64,000 nt of DNA from Chrysophaeum taylorii (lineage: Eukaryota > Sar > Pelagophyceae > Pelagomonadales > Pelagomonadaceae): positions 84,292 through 148,291 of the forward strand of contig JAQMWT010000319.1 in NCBI GenBank assembly GCA_029834535.1, given 5' to 3'. The notes beneath the pieces were generated by a model, which saw nothing but the letters and a program-made list of their open reading frames with translations, was not told where the DNA came from and searched no databases. Position 1 is the first letter of the stretch; each line of letters opens with the position of its first letter. A program made the translations under genes and the position numbers. Of this stretch, positions 52,238 to 61,757 are shown piece after piece.

Positions 52238-53266
52238 TTATCCTGAGCCAGCGCCAGGGCGGACCGAAGAGTGGTGGTGGGTGATCTTGTACTCGCCACC
52301 CGATTTGCGCCAGACGTACGAGAAGCGAGCATCCGTCGGGGCACGGTTGCCCCCCTCGCCAAGGTCGAACGTGTACATGCCAGAGTGCAGGTACGCGTCG
52401 CCGTCGTCGAAGACCATCACGCTGTCGTCCGTGATAGTCCCGAACGGGTTCTTCTGCACAAACGCGGTGAAGTAGTCCTCGGTGCTGGAGCCGTCCTTGA
52501 TGTGCACCGACGACACCGTCGGGAGGAAGGAGAGGTCGCCAGCAGTCGAGTACAGCGCGGCCACCTTCTTCGGGTCCTTGGTCTGCAGAGCGTCGTTCCA
52601 CTTCTGGAAGTTCTCCCTCGCAACCTGCACCATGTCTGGGCCGGCCGGGCGCACCGAAGAGTGGTGGTGCGAGATCCGCCACGCTCCGTCCTCTTTCTTC
52701 CACACGTACGAAAAACGCGCCTGCACCGGCGCACGCTCCGCCCCACTCCCAAGCTCGAACGTGTACAATCCCGAGTGCAGGTACGCGTCGCCGTCGCCGT
52801 ACGGCTGCACGCTGTCATCGGTGATGGTGCCGAACGGATTCTTCTGCACGAACGCGGTGAAGTACTCCTCGGTGTTGAAGTCGTCCTTGATGTGCATCGG
52901 CGACACCGTCGGCAGGAACGACAGCGCCTCAGACGAGTACAAGGCCGCCACCGCCGTCGGGTTCTTGGTCTGGAGAGCGTCGTTCCACCGCTTGAAGTTT
53001 CGGCGCGCGAGCTTGATGTCCACCTTCTCCGTGGCCTTTGGCGTCGCAGGCGTCGCCGCGTGCATCGGCGCGACGCCACCGTCGGAGCTGCTCTTTTGAA
53101 GGCTCACGCCCAGCGCCGCCACACCCGGCAGCGCAACCAGCAGCGTGTCGGCGTCGATCATCGTGACGGCGGTGCGGGAAGAGCGAGCGGGGGACGACGG
53201 GATGCCGCGGAGGGGAGCCGACGACGTGAAGGCGGAGGCCGCGGAGACGAAGAGCAAGAAGGACAT
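52238..53266 (-). CDS. Plastid-targeted protein with two SnoaL/CaMKII-association-like domains, copy 1
   Basis: The protein has 342 residues from ATG 53264-53266. The N-terminus (MSFLLFVSAASAFTSSAPL) is a short signal peptide ending in ASAF followed by a Ser/Arg-rich transit-like stretch, the bipartite targeting signal of secondary red plastids. Two tandem domains follow (about residues 85-205 and 215-335), each starting F..WNDALQTK.P..VAALYS, continuing LSFLPTVS, EEYFTAFVQKNPFGTITDDS, LHSGLYTFELG and ARFSYVWKK, and ending ISHHHSS.RP. This is the NTF2-like fold of SgcJ/EcaC and CaMKII association-domain proteins; the HHSS ending is typical. A role as a small-molecule binding or oligomerising protein is likely; the substrate is unknown. 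A (CAA)n leader lies just before the ATG. It is nearly identical to the next copy, but its tail reads GAGSG. Confidence 0.85.
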   Translation of the reverse strand: MSFLLFVSAASAFTSSAPLRGIPSSPARSSRTAVTMIDADTLLVALPGVAALGVSLQKSSSDGGVAPMHAATPATPKATEKVDIKLARRNFKRWNDALQTKNPTAVAALYSSEALSFLPTVSPMHIKDDFNTEEYFTAFVQKNPFGTITDDSVQPYGDGDAYLHSGLYTFELGSGAERAPVQARFSYVWKKEDGAWRISHHHSSVRPAGPDMVQVARENFQKWNDALQTKDPKKVAALYSTAGDLSFLPTVSSVHIKDGSSTEDYFTAFVQKNPFGTITDDSVMVFDDGDAYLHSGMYTFDLGEGGNRAPTDARFSYVWRKSGGEYKITHHHSSVRPGAGSG

Positions 53267-53602
53267 GATTGCTTCTGTTGTTGTTGTTGTTGTCTCGCAG
53301 GCTGCGCTATGCTTGCTTTGTCGAATCTGCCGACTTCGTCAATTTTTAGTGTCAACGCGACGACGTGTCACGGAAGTTTCGGTTTTGGTGCGTCAGCTTA
53401 GTGACAGCCCTCGCTCGTTTTAAACCCTAGTCGACTTTAAAACAAACCCTCGAGCGGGGAATCGCCAACGCCTTCAAACCCGGGGGCGCTGCGCCCCTAC
53501 CGCCCTCAGCCATGCCGCAGCCTCTGGTAGCCCAGGAACCCAGGCCACTCGCACCCAGCAGAACGTCACGCTGAAGGAAGTCGTCGCACATATGGTACGT
53601 CT
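52261..53602. repeat. 1,342-bp direct repeat, left copy
   Basis: Positions 52261-53602 and 54370-55711 align at a constant offset of 2,109 bp with only scattered substitutions and at most compensating small indels near the start codon. The block covers nearly the whole SnoaL-like gene plus about 335 bp upstream of it. The copies are separated by 767 bp containing repeat R3. Confidence 0.85.
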
Positions 53603-53761
53603 GGGGAATGCATGCCTATGACCTATAGGCGGGGGGCTGCCTCTTTTCGCCTAACCCGCGGCTCGGCGATGACCCCGACTAGGCCCCGCCTTTCAGACAG
53701 CCCTCACATCTTGACCCCAACCCCTATAGAGCGGGATACCTACTTCCGCCTTTGTTGTGGT

Positions 53762-54083
53762 TTTCTCAGATACCCGCCCCTCCTGGCCGGACAGGGGCCT
53801 CAACAATCCTTTCTCCCAACCCGAACCGCAATTTGAAACCACCACACCCCCGATCTCAGCGTAAACACTCACGCCATCACGAAAATCGGACAATCAAATG
53901 AGGGTAATAGCAAGAAGACAGCAAGAAAGCAATACAAATGCTTGGTTCGTTGGGCTCAGTGAAAGCGCAGGTGAGGATGTCAAGATGACACCCCCCCCCG
54001 TAATTGCAAGGTCAGTACCACAGCAATAATCAGGGTAAGTCAGGTAGCAGGCAGGCAAATGGGGGGAATGGGCGTTACTGCCA
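53762..54083 (+). repeat. Dispersed repeat R3, copy 2
   Basis: It aligns with 28395-28680 and ends at the same GGGCGTTACTGCCACA. It lies in the spacer between the two duplicated genes. A C9-10 homopolymer at about 53990 differs between copies. The remaining spacer to 54358 shows no gene. Confidence 0.65.
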
Positions 54084-54358
54084 CACCTTCCAGCCACTTC
54101 CCTCATAACTCCAAGCTACCCGCCAGTCACTGCCCGCATCCCCGCATACACACTCCCTCTTAGCAGCCCACCCTGAATATGCCTAAATGGCGCTTGTTAA
54201 AAATCTGTCGCAGTACTCTTCATTGGGTGAACGCCCTGGTCTGGGCCACGCCTCCGAGGCGTGCCGAGGGAGAAGTGCCAAATGATTTCTCGAGAGCGAA
54301 GGAGGGGACGGGCGAAGCGAGGAGCCCGGGGACGAGGAGAGCGGCCTGTGTTAGCTCC

Positions 54359-55378
54359 CTACGCCGGGCGGACCGAAGAGTGGTGGTGGGTGATCTTGTA
54401 CTCGCCACCCGACTTGCGCCAGACATACGAGAAGCGAGCCTCCGTCGGGGCACGGTTGCCCCCCTCGCCAAGGTCGAACGTGTACATGCCGGAGTGCAGG
54501 TACGCGTCGCCGTCGTCGAAGACCATCACGCTGTCGTCCGTGATGGTCCCGAACGGGTTCTTCTGCACAAACGCGGTGAAGTAGTCCTCGGTGCTGGAGC
54601 CGTCCTTGATGTGCACCGGCGACACCGTCGGGAGGAAGGAGAGGTCGCCGGCAGTCGAGTACAGCGCGGCCACCTTCTTCGGGTCCTTGGTCTGCAGAGC
54701 GTCGTTCCACTTCTGGAAGTTCTCCCTCGCAACCTGCACCATGTCTGGGCCGGCCGGGCGCACCGAAGAGTGGTGGTGCGAGATCCGCCACGCTCCGTCC
54801 TCTTTCTTCCACACGTACGAAAAACGCGCCTGCACCGGCGCACGCTCCGCCCCACTCCCAAGCTCGAACGTGTACAATCCCGAGTGCAGGTACGCGTCGC
54901 CGTCGCCGTACGACTGCACGCTGTCATCGGTGATGGTGCCGAACGGATTCTTCTGCACGAACGCGGTGAAGTACTCCTCGGTGTTGAAGTCGTCCTTGAT
55001 GTGCATCGGCGACACCGTCGGCAGGAACGACAGCGCCTCAGACGAGTACAAGGCCGCCACCGCCGTCGGGTTCTTGGTCTGGAGAGCGTCGTTCCACCGC
55101 TTGAAGTTTCGGCGCGCGACCTTGATGTCCACCTTCTCCGTGGCCTTTGGCGTCGCAGGCGTCGCCGCGTGCATCGGCGCGACGCCACCGTCGGAGCTGC
55201 TCTTTTGAAGGCTCACGCCCAGCGCCGCCACACCCGGCAGCGCAACCAGCAGCGTGTCGGCGTCGATCATCGTGACGGCGGTGCGGGAAGAGCGAGCGGG
55301 GGACGACGGGATGCCGCGGAGGGGAGCCGACGACGTGAAGGCGGAGGCCGCGGAGACGAAGAGCAAGAAGGTCAGCAT
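54359..55378 (-). CDS. Plastid-targeted protein with two SnoaL/CaMKII-association-like domains, copy 2
   Basis: The protein has 339 residues from ATG 55376-55378. It differs from copy 1 by a few residues: the start is MLTFLLFVSAASAF instead of MSFLLFVSAASAF, a lysine/valine-type change near the first domain, TVSPVH instead of TVSSVH, and the end RPA instead of RPGAGSG, because the duplication breakpoint falls within the last codons. Both domains, the ASAF targeting motif and the HHSS endings are intact, and so is the frame. Either copy could be the original. Both retain the same 335 bp upstream with a (CAA)n leader, so both may be expressed from similar promoters. Confidence 0.85.
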   Translation of the reverse strand: MLTFLLFVSAASAFTSSAPLRGIPSSPARSSRTAVTMIDADTLLVALPGVAALGVSLQKSSSDGGVAPMHAATPATPKATEKVDIKVARRNFKRWNDALQTKNPTAVAALYSSEALSFLPTVSPMHIKDDFNTEEYFTAFVQKNPFGTITDDSVQSYGDGDAYLHSGLYTFELGSGAERAPVQARFSYVWKKEDGAWRISHHHSSVRPAGPDMVQVARENFQKWNDALQTKDPKKVAALYSTAGDLSFLPTVSPVHIKDGSSTEDYFTAFVQKNPFGTITDDSVMVFDDGDAYLHSGMYTFDLGEGGNRAPTEARFSYVWRKSGGEYKITHHHSSVRPA

Positions 55379-55711
55379 TGTTCCTGTTGTTGTTGTTGTT
55401 GTCTCGCACGCAGCGCTATGCTTGTTTTGTCGAATCTGCCGACTTCGTCAATTTTTAGTGTCAACGCGACGACGTGTCACGGAAGTTTCGGTTTTGGTGC
55501 GTCAGCTTAGTGACAGCCCTCGCTCGTTTTAAACCCTAGTCGACTTTAAAACAAACCCTCGAGCGGGGAATCGCCAACGCCTTCAAACCCGGGGGCGCTG
55601 CGCCCCTACCGCCCTCAGCCATGCCGCAGCCTCTGGTAGCCCAGGAACCCAGGCCACTCGCACCCCGCAGAACGTCACGCTGAATGAAGTCCTCGCACAT
55701 ATGGTACGTCT
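54370..55711. repeat. 1,342-bp direct repeat, right copy
   Basis: This is the partner of 52261-53602. Homology ends at 55711, after which sequence leading to copia element C begins. Confidence 0.85.
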
Positions 55712-56268
55712 TGCAGAGCATTTAGCAAGCAGTGGTAAGTCACCTGGGAAACCATCCCGTCTCATCATGAACGTCTGGAAGTATTTAATTCGGGGAATGA
55801 AAAGATATGTTCCCTATATCCTCAGAACACGACAGGCGGCATCTAGAACTACACGAGAAGGGTAAAGTGTATAGTGCTACATGCCTCGGGACGCGCTAGA
55901 CCATGATGATGAGCGTAGGCACAAATCAGAGGACTATTTGATTGTGTAGAAAGGAAGAAGAAGGGTAAGGAAGAGATCACGTTCTCAACGGACGGATAAG
56001 GGTAAGAGGCAGCAGATTTCTGCACCCCCTCGAGATGTCTTAAGCGCGAGGTGCGACTGTAGAAACATCTTAAGAGATGATGATGAAGAAAAAAAGAGGG
56101 AATACAGTCTTGATGGTCACAGAGGTCACATACGAAGCATCAAGAGTATAGAAGGGTCTTAGGACTTGGACTTGGACTTGGTGGAGCTGAGAGTCGATTT
56201 GACCCTTTTGAACAGAACATAAAGAAACACAGATACAACAGACCGTGTGTTAGGATTATCAATCATCG

Positions 56269-57297
56269 TCAGCTTCTGCTGTAAGGTGGTGAACACCAAT
56301 AGCTGAATGATGTGGTGCCAAGAGAAAGGTGAGTGCAAGTAGAGCATTCAGTATGGATGGCGACAGAGAATCTAGTTGAAAGGTGTCCAGTTGGTTTTCC
56401 AAAAAAAGGTTGGACTTGGCGAACGAAGATAGAAGAGTCTTCAGATTCACATGAGAGCGGACGGAATGCTCTGAAGCATGAGACAACATCACGCGTAGAT
56501 GAAGGAGGTGATCGTCCGGGGGGAGTTGGTTGGCAGCAGTCATGAGAGCGGTGAGTGTTAAGCGAGACAACCTCTGTGATCTTGTACAGTGTATACAGCG
56601 TAACACGTGGGTGTTGGCTGTAGGAGGAAGATCCGGTTCTCCAGGGAGGTGATTGAAGCAATGGCAGCTTCGGTAATATAGATTCGGGAGTCCTGGAGTT
56701 GGTCGACACTTGTTGGACGTCGAAATCAGCAAGCGAAGCAGAAGACGTAGGTAACGATGGCGAAGATATCTCCAGAGTAGCGTCTAGCGTGGAGTGTGAG
56801 TAGTTTAACGACGTTTCGGTCAACGTTAAAAGAGGGGTAGGAAGCCTTAATGCTCTGCCTGAGCATAAGTGGCCGAACATGACATCCCGGAGTGATAGCG
56901 GTTCTGTATCATCAGAGGATGGTGCGTAGTCGTCAAGATGTTGTACACGCGATCGAGCAACAGTGTAATCAAATGCTGGCGAATGGCTGTATAGCCTGAG
57001 CTGTGACGTTCGAATACGAGTCACAAGTAAACTGATCGGTGTTGTGATAATGGGGATGTGACCATTCTCCTTGTGGTCGTCCGTGTTGAGGTGACTCAGC
57101 ACTTCAGTGGGGAGTTCACGAGGTGTTTGTGACTTGGAACTGTACGTGGTCGAGACTAGGAAAGTCGGTTGTCCACGATCATTGAGGCTGCGCAAAAAAG
57201 GAAAGCGACAAAATGAAACGCTCGCGTTTGGGGCATCTGTAGCAGCCAATAGAAGCAGCGGCAGGACAGCTTCCAAAGTATAGTAATGGGTGCGCAT
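56269..57297 (-). CDS. Extra open frame downstream of RNase H in element C
   Basis: The frame has 342 residues from ATG 57295-57297. The N-terminus (MRTHYYTLEAVLPLLLLAAT) looks like a signal peptide or signal anchor. The rest is rich in Ser, Thr, Leu and His with no domain that I recognise, and there is no second clear membrane span. A third frame after pol in an LTR element is the position of env-like genes, but a signal-like start is the only support. It is uninterrupted, unlike much of the element. Element A has no equivalent. Confidence 0.4.
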   Translation of the reverse strand: MRTHYYTLEAVLPLLLLAATDAPNASVSFCRFPFLRSLNDRGQPTFLVSTTYSSKSQTPRELPTEVLSHLNTDDHKENGHIPIITTPISLLVTRIRTSQLRLYSHSPAFDYTVARSRVQHLDDYAPSSDDTEPLSLRDVMFGHLCSGRALRLPTPLLTLTETSLNYSHSTLDATLEISSPSLPTSSASLADFDVQQVSTNSRTPESILPKLPLLQSPPWRTGSSSYSQHPRVTLYTLYKITEVVSLNTHRSHDCCQPTPPGRSPPSSTRDVVSCFRAFRPLSCESEDSSIFVRQVQPFFGKPTGHLSTRFSVAIHTECSTCTHLSLGTTSFSYWCSPPYSRS

Positions 57298-57812
57298 GGA
57301 TATGAATGTGGTCGGTCTACTAACAATGAAAAGTCAGTAGACTCATAGTTAGTGTGAGTTCCACTCGCATAAAAGAAGGAGAGAAATGGGGGACAGGGAC
57401 ACGGAAGTAAGGAGAGATTCCTCGCTCGTAAGCAGCATAGTCAATACTGAGGCCGTGGAACGTCGTCAGCGACTAGTGGGGAGTATGCACGTCTAGTGTC
57501 GGTGCAAACGCAGCAGTGTGGTATAGTGGGCGGTGGTCTAGTTGCGTTGCTTTCGACCTGGAAGGCGGCCGTGGAGAGCGAAAAGGACTGTCCTTCAACC
57601 GACTAGTGGAGATGCCGGCCACGGGTGTCAAAAACACAGTAAGAATGCAATAGCCCGTGTGCAAAAAGATTTGGCAAAAGAGGTAAGCATAGTTGCAGAC
57701 GTCGGTTTAGAGTTAGTATCAATCCTGCAAAATCAGTGGGCGATGCATACCGAGTAGAGAACGAAAGTGGAGAACTCAGCAGCAAGTGGCTTTGTAAAAC
57801 CATCCGCCACGT

Positions 57813-58698
57813 TCAGCTTGCCGGGAACATAATGGACTCGTATTTTCTGTAGCGAAATGTACGCTCACGGATTTTACCATCTGGTCGACAGTACCTTGGA
57901 TCGAGAGGACCCATCTGGGTTATTAGAGGTGTGAACAGCGGCAGCATTGTCAGACAAGAGAGGTAGGCTTCTGATGAAGCGCATATCTTCAGCAATTGGG
58001 TTGTCATTGTCATGGAAGTCAACAGGGTCAGCGGTGTTCTCACCATTAGCATTGTTGACGTAGAAGGTGGGGTTGACGACAAAGGAGAGTTCCAACAGCA
58101 GCATGCGTAGCCAAACAGCTTCATCAGCACAAATACTGAGGGCAATCAACTCAGCTTCGTGAGTTGAGCAGGAGACAATCGGTTGAAGTTTGCTTTTCCA
58201 ACCAATAAGTCAGTTGAAAAGATAGAAGACAAACCCGGTGGTAGATTTCCTATCTTCCTGTGCTAAGGAAGGGGCGTTGTCAGCGTCAACCATGGCGACT
58301 AAGGGATCAAACTGTCCAGTGGATACATCCTGCGGTTGGTAGTCGACCACAGTGGAGAGATCAATTCGATTAGCGGAGACAGTGCGAAGGTGAGCTTCAA
58401 TAGCATTACCTTTAGGATGGAACCAGAGGCGAAGTGAGCGGTTTTCCGGCTTCTTGAGGTAGCGAAGCAAATGCTCTAGCATTTGGACGTGAACATACGT
58501 GAGTGCATGCATACCACGCGAACATCTGCCCAAGGCTTGCGAGAAGTCAGGTCTGCAGGCAACTTGCATGAACACCAGCTTGCCAAGGAGGGTGGCAAAG
58601 TGCGAATTGATGTACAACTCTGTTTCAGAGCTGGGAGTGCCATCTTTATACTTGAAGGACGATGACATAGGATATTTAAGCGGGGTCAGTTGCTGCAA
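57813..58698 (-). pseudogene. Element C RNase H, one in-frame stop
   Basis: The frame reads LGKLVFMQVACRPDFSQAL, LLRYLKKPENRSLRLW, DADNAPSLAQEDRKSTTGFV and FYLFN, then TGA (58210-58212), and continues in the same frame LIGWKSKLQPIVSCSTHEAE, LIALSICADEAVWLRMLLLE and SDNAAAVHTSNNP. A tryptophan codon changed to TGA would explain the break. The catalytic D, E and D positions are recognisable. Confidence 0.78.
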
Positions 58699-59786
58699 GA
58701 CTGGGTGATCAGCGAAGAGAGTTCAACCGGCTTGGCTTGCACATCCAGAGAAATGGAAACGTCAGATGTGCGACACACGCGCATGCCTAGGAGGGTATGG
58801 ACAGGTTCAAACTGCTCTACAGCATACCGTTTGTGGAGGGCATCCTGTAACTCGGTACGAAGAGGGTCATCATTGGACACAATAACAATGTCGTCTATAG
58901 ACAGACTGCATACGACGAACTTAGCATGTGCGGATACTCGAGCATATAGGCAAGAGTCCGAATGCAGGCGTTTGTAGCCAAGGCTACGGAAGAATCCGTC
59001 TATCTCTTTGTTCCAAAGAGATGGTGATTGCCGAAGTCCATAAAGTGACTTCAGCAGTTTCGGTAGACGTCGGCCCTTGTACTTAGCGTCATCGGGGTCG
59101 ATAAGCTTGATGCCGTCTGGTAGCTGAACATAGACGTTGGCATCAATGTCCGACTGAACGAAGGCGTTCGGGACGTCTGCATGGTAGACAGGCAATTGCT
59201 TGTATGCTGCAATAGCTAGTAGTACCCGGATTGCGGTCATGGTGGCCATGGGGCTGAAGGTGCCAAAGAAATCGGCGCCAAGAGATGCTAGGAAGCCACG
59301 TAGTACGAGGCGAGCTTTGTGCTTGATGTATTTGCCTGCAGAGTCTGTTTTAATCTTCAGCACCATCCTGCTGCCAATAGGACGAGAGACACCGTCGGGT
59401 AAAAAAAGTTTGAAGCAGCCGAAGCGGATAATGTCATGGAGTTCCTTGGCGATGGCCTTGAGGTAGGCGTGCCTGTTTTCATGCGACAAACCGTGGAGGC
59501 ACTTGAGTTTATATTCGTCAATGGAAACGTCAGCTTCTTGGACCTTACATTCGTCAGGACCAACAACGGCTGGTGAATTATAGTTTAGCGACGTTGCGGT
59601 CGAAGCAGTGTGCGCAACTTCGGGATAAGCGGAAACAGCGTCAGTAGGAGTAGTAGGGGCAGATTCCAGTTGAATATGGATAGTAGGGTCGGTGTGTAAG
59701 ACCTGGGTGATAAACTCTGTAGAGACCAGAAGGTATTTCCAAGTCAGCCAGAGATGCAGAAGCGCCAAACTCAGGGTTGTGATCAA
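58686..59786 (-). CDS. Element C reverse transcriptase
   Basis: An open frame of 366 codons has HAYLKAIAKELHDIIRFGCF, RMVLKIKTDSAGKYIKHKAR, LVLRGFLASLGADFFGTFSP, HADVPNAFVQSDIDANVYVQ, LLKSLYGLRQSPSLWNKEID and the catalytic LSIDDIVIVSN with both aspartates. This is an uninterrupted Ty1/copia RT. It passes into the RNase H frame by a frameshift near 58.69 kb. The first 100 residues are the variable linker. Confidence 0.88.
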   Translation of the reverse strand: MITTLSLALLHLWLTWKYLLVSTEFITQVLHTDPTIHIQLESAPTTPTDAVSAYPEVAHTASTATSLNYNSPAVVGPDECKVQEADVSIDEYKLKCLHGLSHENRHAYLKAIAKELHDIIRFGCFKLFLPDGVSRPIGSRMVLKIKTDSAGKYIKHKARLVLRGFLASLGADFFGTFSPMATMTAIRVLLAIAAYKQLPVYHADVPNAFVQSDIDANVYVQLPDGIKLIDPDDAKYKGRRLPKLLKSLYGLRQSPSLWNKEIDGFFRSLGYKRLHSDSCLYARVSAHAKFVVCSLSIDDIVIVSNDDPLRTELQDALHKRYAVEQFEPVHTLLGMRVCRTSDVSISLDVQAKPVELSSLITQSCSN

Positions 59787-60214
59787 TAAAGCTGGTCGGC
59801 GCCAGGTACGTACGTAAGTGCATATTGTAAGGAAGAGTGCGCAAAGGCAGCAGCGTGTTCAGTGAACGCAGATAAAAGGGGCTGAGGAAAGGGCACGCAG
59901 GTGAACCATCAGCAGTTGGTTGCAGCTAGGATGCTGGATGCGCATTTGGCGTGGGCGAAGTAACCATCGACGTGCGGGTAGCGGGCAAGTAAGTCAGTGC
60001 GCAACGGGAGAAGAAGACAGGCGCTACAACGCATGTTCCCCCTCTGAGCAGATAGCAGACCAGAGGATACCACCACTGAGATGAAGGGCGGAGAGGGCGG
60101 GAGACTTGAACGTAAGAAAGTGGTGGCGAAGATCCCAGCGGAAATCGGCGAGTTTGCCACCAGCGGCTTTGTAAGCACCAATAGTAGACGCTTGCAGCCG
60201 GGCTTGAATAGTTT

Positions 60215-61470
60215 TCATAGAAGTGGCCTTGCGGGTGTTGCGCTGTTTGGAACCTGGGACAAGAATGAGGTCATCTTGTGCAAAAAGGTCTTTGTAAGAA
60301 GGAAGCAAGGGCGGCGGTGACATAGAGCCAGAATCGTCGGCGAGCGTGTTAGAAGAGGGAGAAGAGGCAGGAGCAGGGGACGAAGAAGGAGCTGGAGGAG
60401 ATGGGGAGTGCCCCCTCTGAGGGTGAGGAGTCTGAATGACATGGTCTTGGATGCGTGAGGCGGAGGAGCAAGTTCAGGATCAGGAGTAGGATGCTGCAGC
60501 ATGTAGAGGAATTGCAGCTTGGACGAAACACGAATTTGTCCGTTTTCAGGGTTGAGGACGACGTCAGCGAGATGGTCGATGCGTGGGGAGACGAGCGGGT
60601 TTTGCGCGTTGGCGCAACAGAGATATAAATATTTGCGGCGGCACGGTTCCCACTTGTGGTGTTCATGGGGCTCTAATAGAAGGTAACATTCAGCGCCAAA
60701 AATATTGAGCATATCATGTTGGGGAGTGTTGAGTTGGTTGTAGAGTAGCTGTTGCGGACTCAGGATAGCATGGTGAATGCGCTCGAGCGTGGCGTTCGGG
60801 AGAAGGTTGTAGCTTTGAACGGTGTGTATCGCCGCCCACAGAAACATGATGGCTGGTTCCACGATCTTGGCGCCACGATAGTGAGCATTAAGGAGAGAAC
60901 GAAGGCGAGTTGAGGAGGCGGAGGCGATGAAACCGATGGCAGACTCAACTTCAAAGTTAAAGTGGTGCATGTACGGCGGGAAGGCGATGAGTTGAATGCC
61001 CTTATCGACGCGGTACGGGGAGGTAATGTGCTGGCTAAAATAGGGCTTGAAGGCATCGGAGTAGAGGGTGCGCATGTGCACGTTGAGTTGTGTACGACAA
61101 AGTCATACACAAAATCAGAGCTTGAGTGAACTCCGTGGCGTTGGTGGTGCGTGTAAAGTACACAAGAGAAATTTCGAAATAGTTCCTGAAGACGATGATA
61201 TGTGTGAAGCCTCCCCATTCGGATGGGATGGTCACATAGCCGCCGTCGCACGCCCAGACTTCGCCGGCTTTGTGAGTTTGCTCAAAGAAGGCTGGTCGCA
61301 TTGAAATGCTTGTGCGGGTGGCGCTTGTTGTGTGCGATGCAGTCGGTGCATAAGTCGCGATATGGTGTCAGAAGCAGAGAATCCAGGGCGAGCAAGTACG
61401 TTGGGGCCCTGCAGCGACGTTGTCGGGGCAGTGATGCACCGGTGGAAGCGATTGGCACGTTCTTTGGCAT
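60215..61470 (-). pseudogene. Element C integrase
   Basis: A zinc-binding remnant (LCTDCIAHNKRHPHKHF, near 61.33 kb) precedes EVWACDGGYVTIPSEWGGFT (first aspartate), RTLYSDAFKPYFSQ (second aspartate) and HHFNFEVESAIGFIAS (glutamate), then LERIHHAILSPQQLLYNQL and FGAECYLLLEPHEHHKWEP, as in the copia integrase C-terminal half. The frame shifts once between the two aspartates (about 61.06 kb). It then passes into a proline-rich linker. Confidence 0.8.
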
Positions 61471-61757
61471 TGAGATATTCGGTGGATCCGTGTGCGAGGA
61501 CTTACGAGGAATGGGATGAGCGGGAATATGCCGTTTGCGCCGAACATCGAACTTGAGTTCGGTGTCTAAGGCAGGGAAGGCGGTGCGTCGTCATCCTGGT
61601 GCGCAGCAGGGTCACAGGTGCATCCTCATCATCACAGTAGCGAGAGTATCTTCGTAGGACGAAGATATAGTTTTTGTTTCAGGTCAAGCAGTTGCTGAAA
61701 TAGAGCATGTGGCCAAAGACAAGGTATCTGTGCTGCACGTGGTGGAAGCTTGATCGG

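Noticed and set aside
52271-53401. 376-codon plus-strand frame, and its 443-codon counterpart at 54179-55510
   Set aside because: Both are antisense shadows of the duplicated SnoaL-like genes, whose domains and targeting peptide are on the minus strand.
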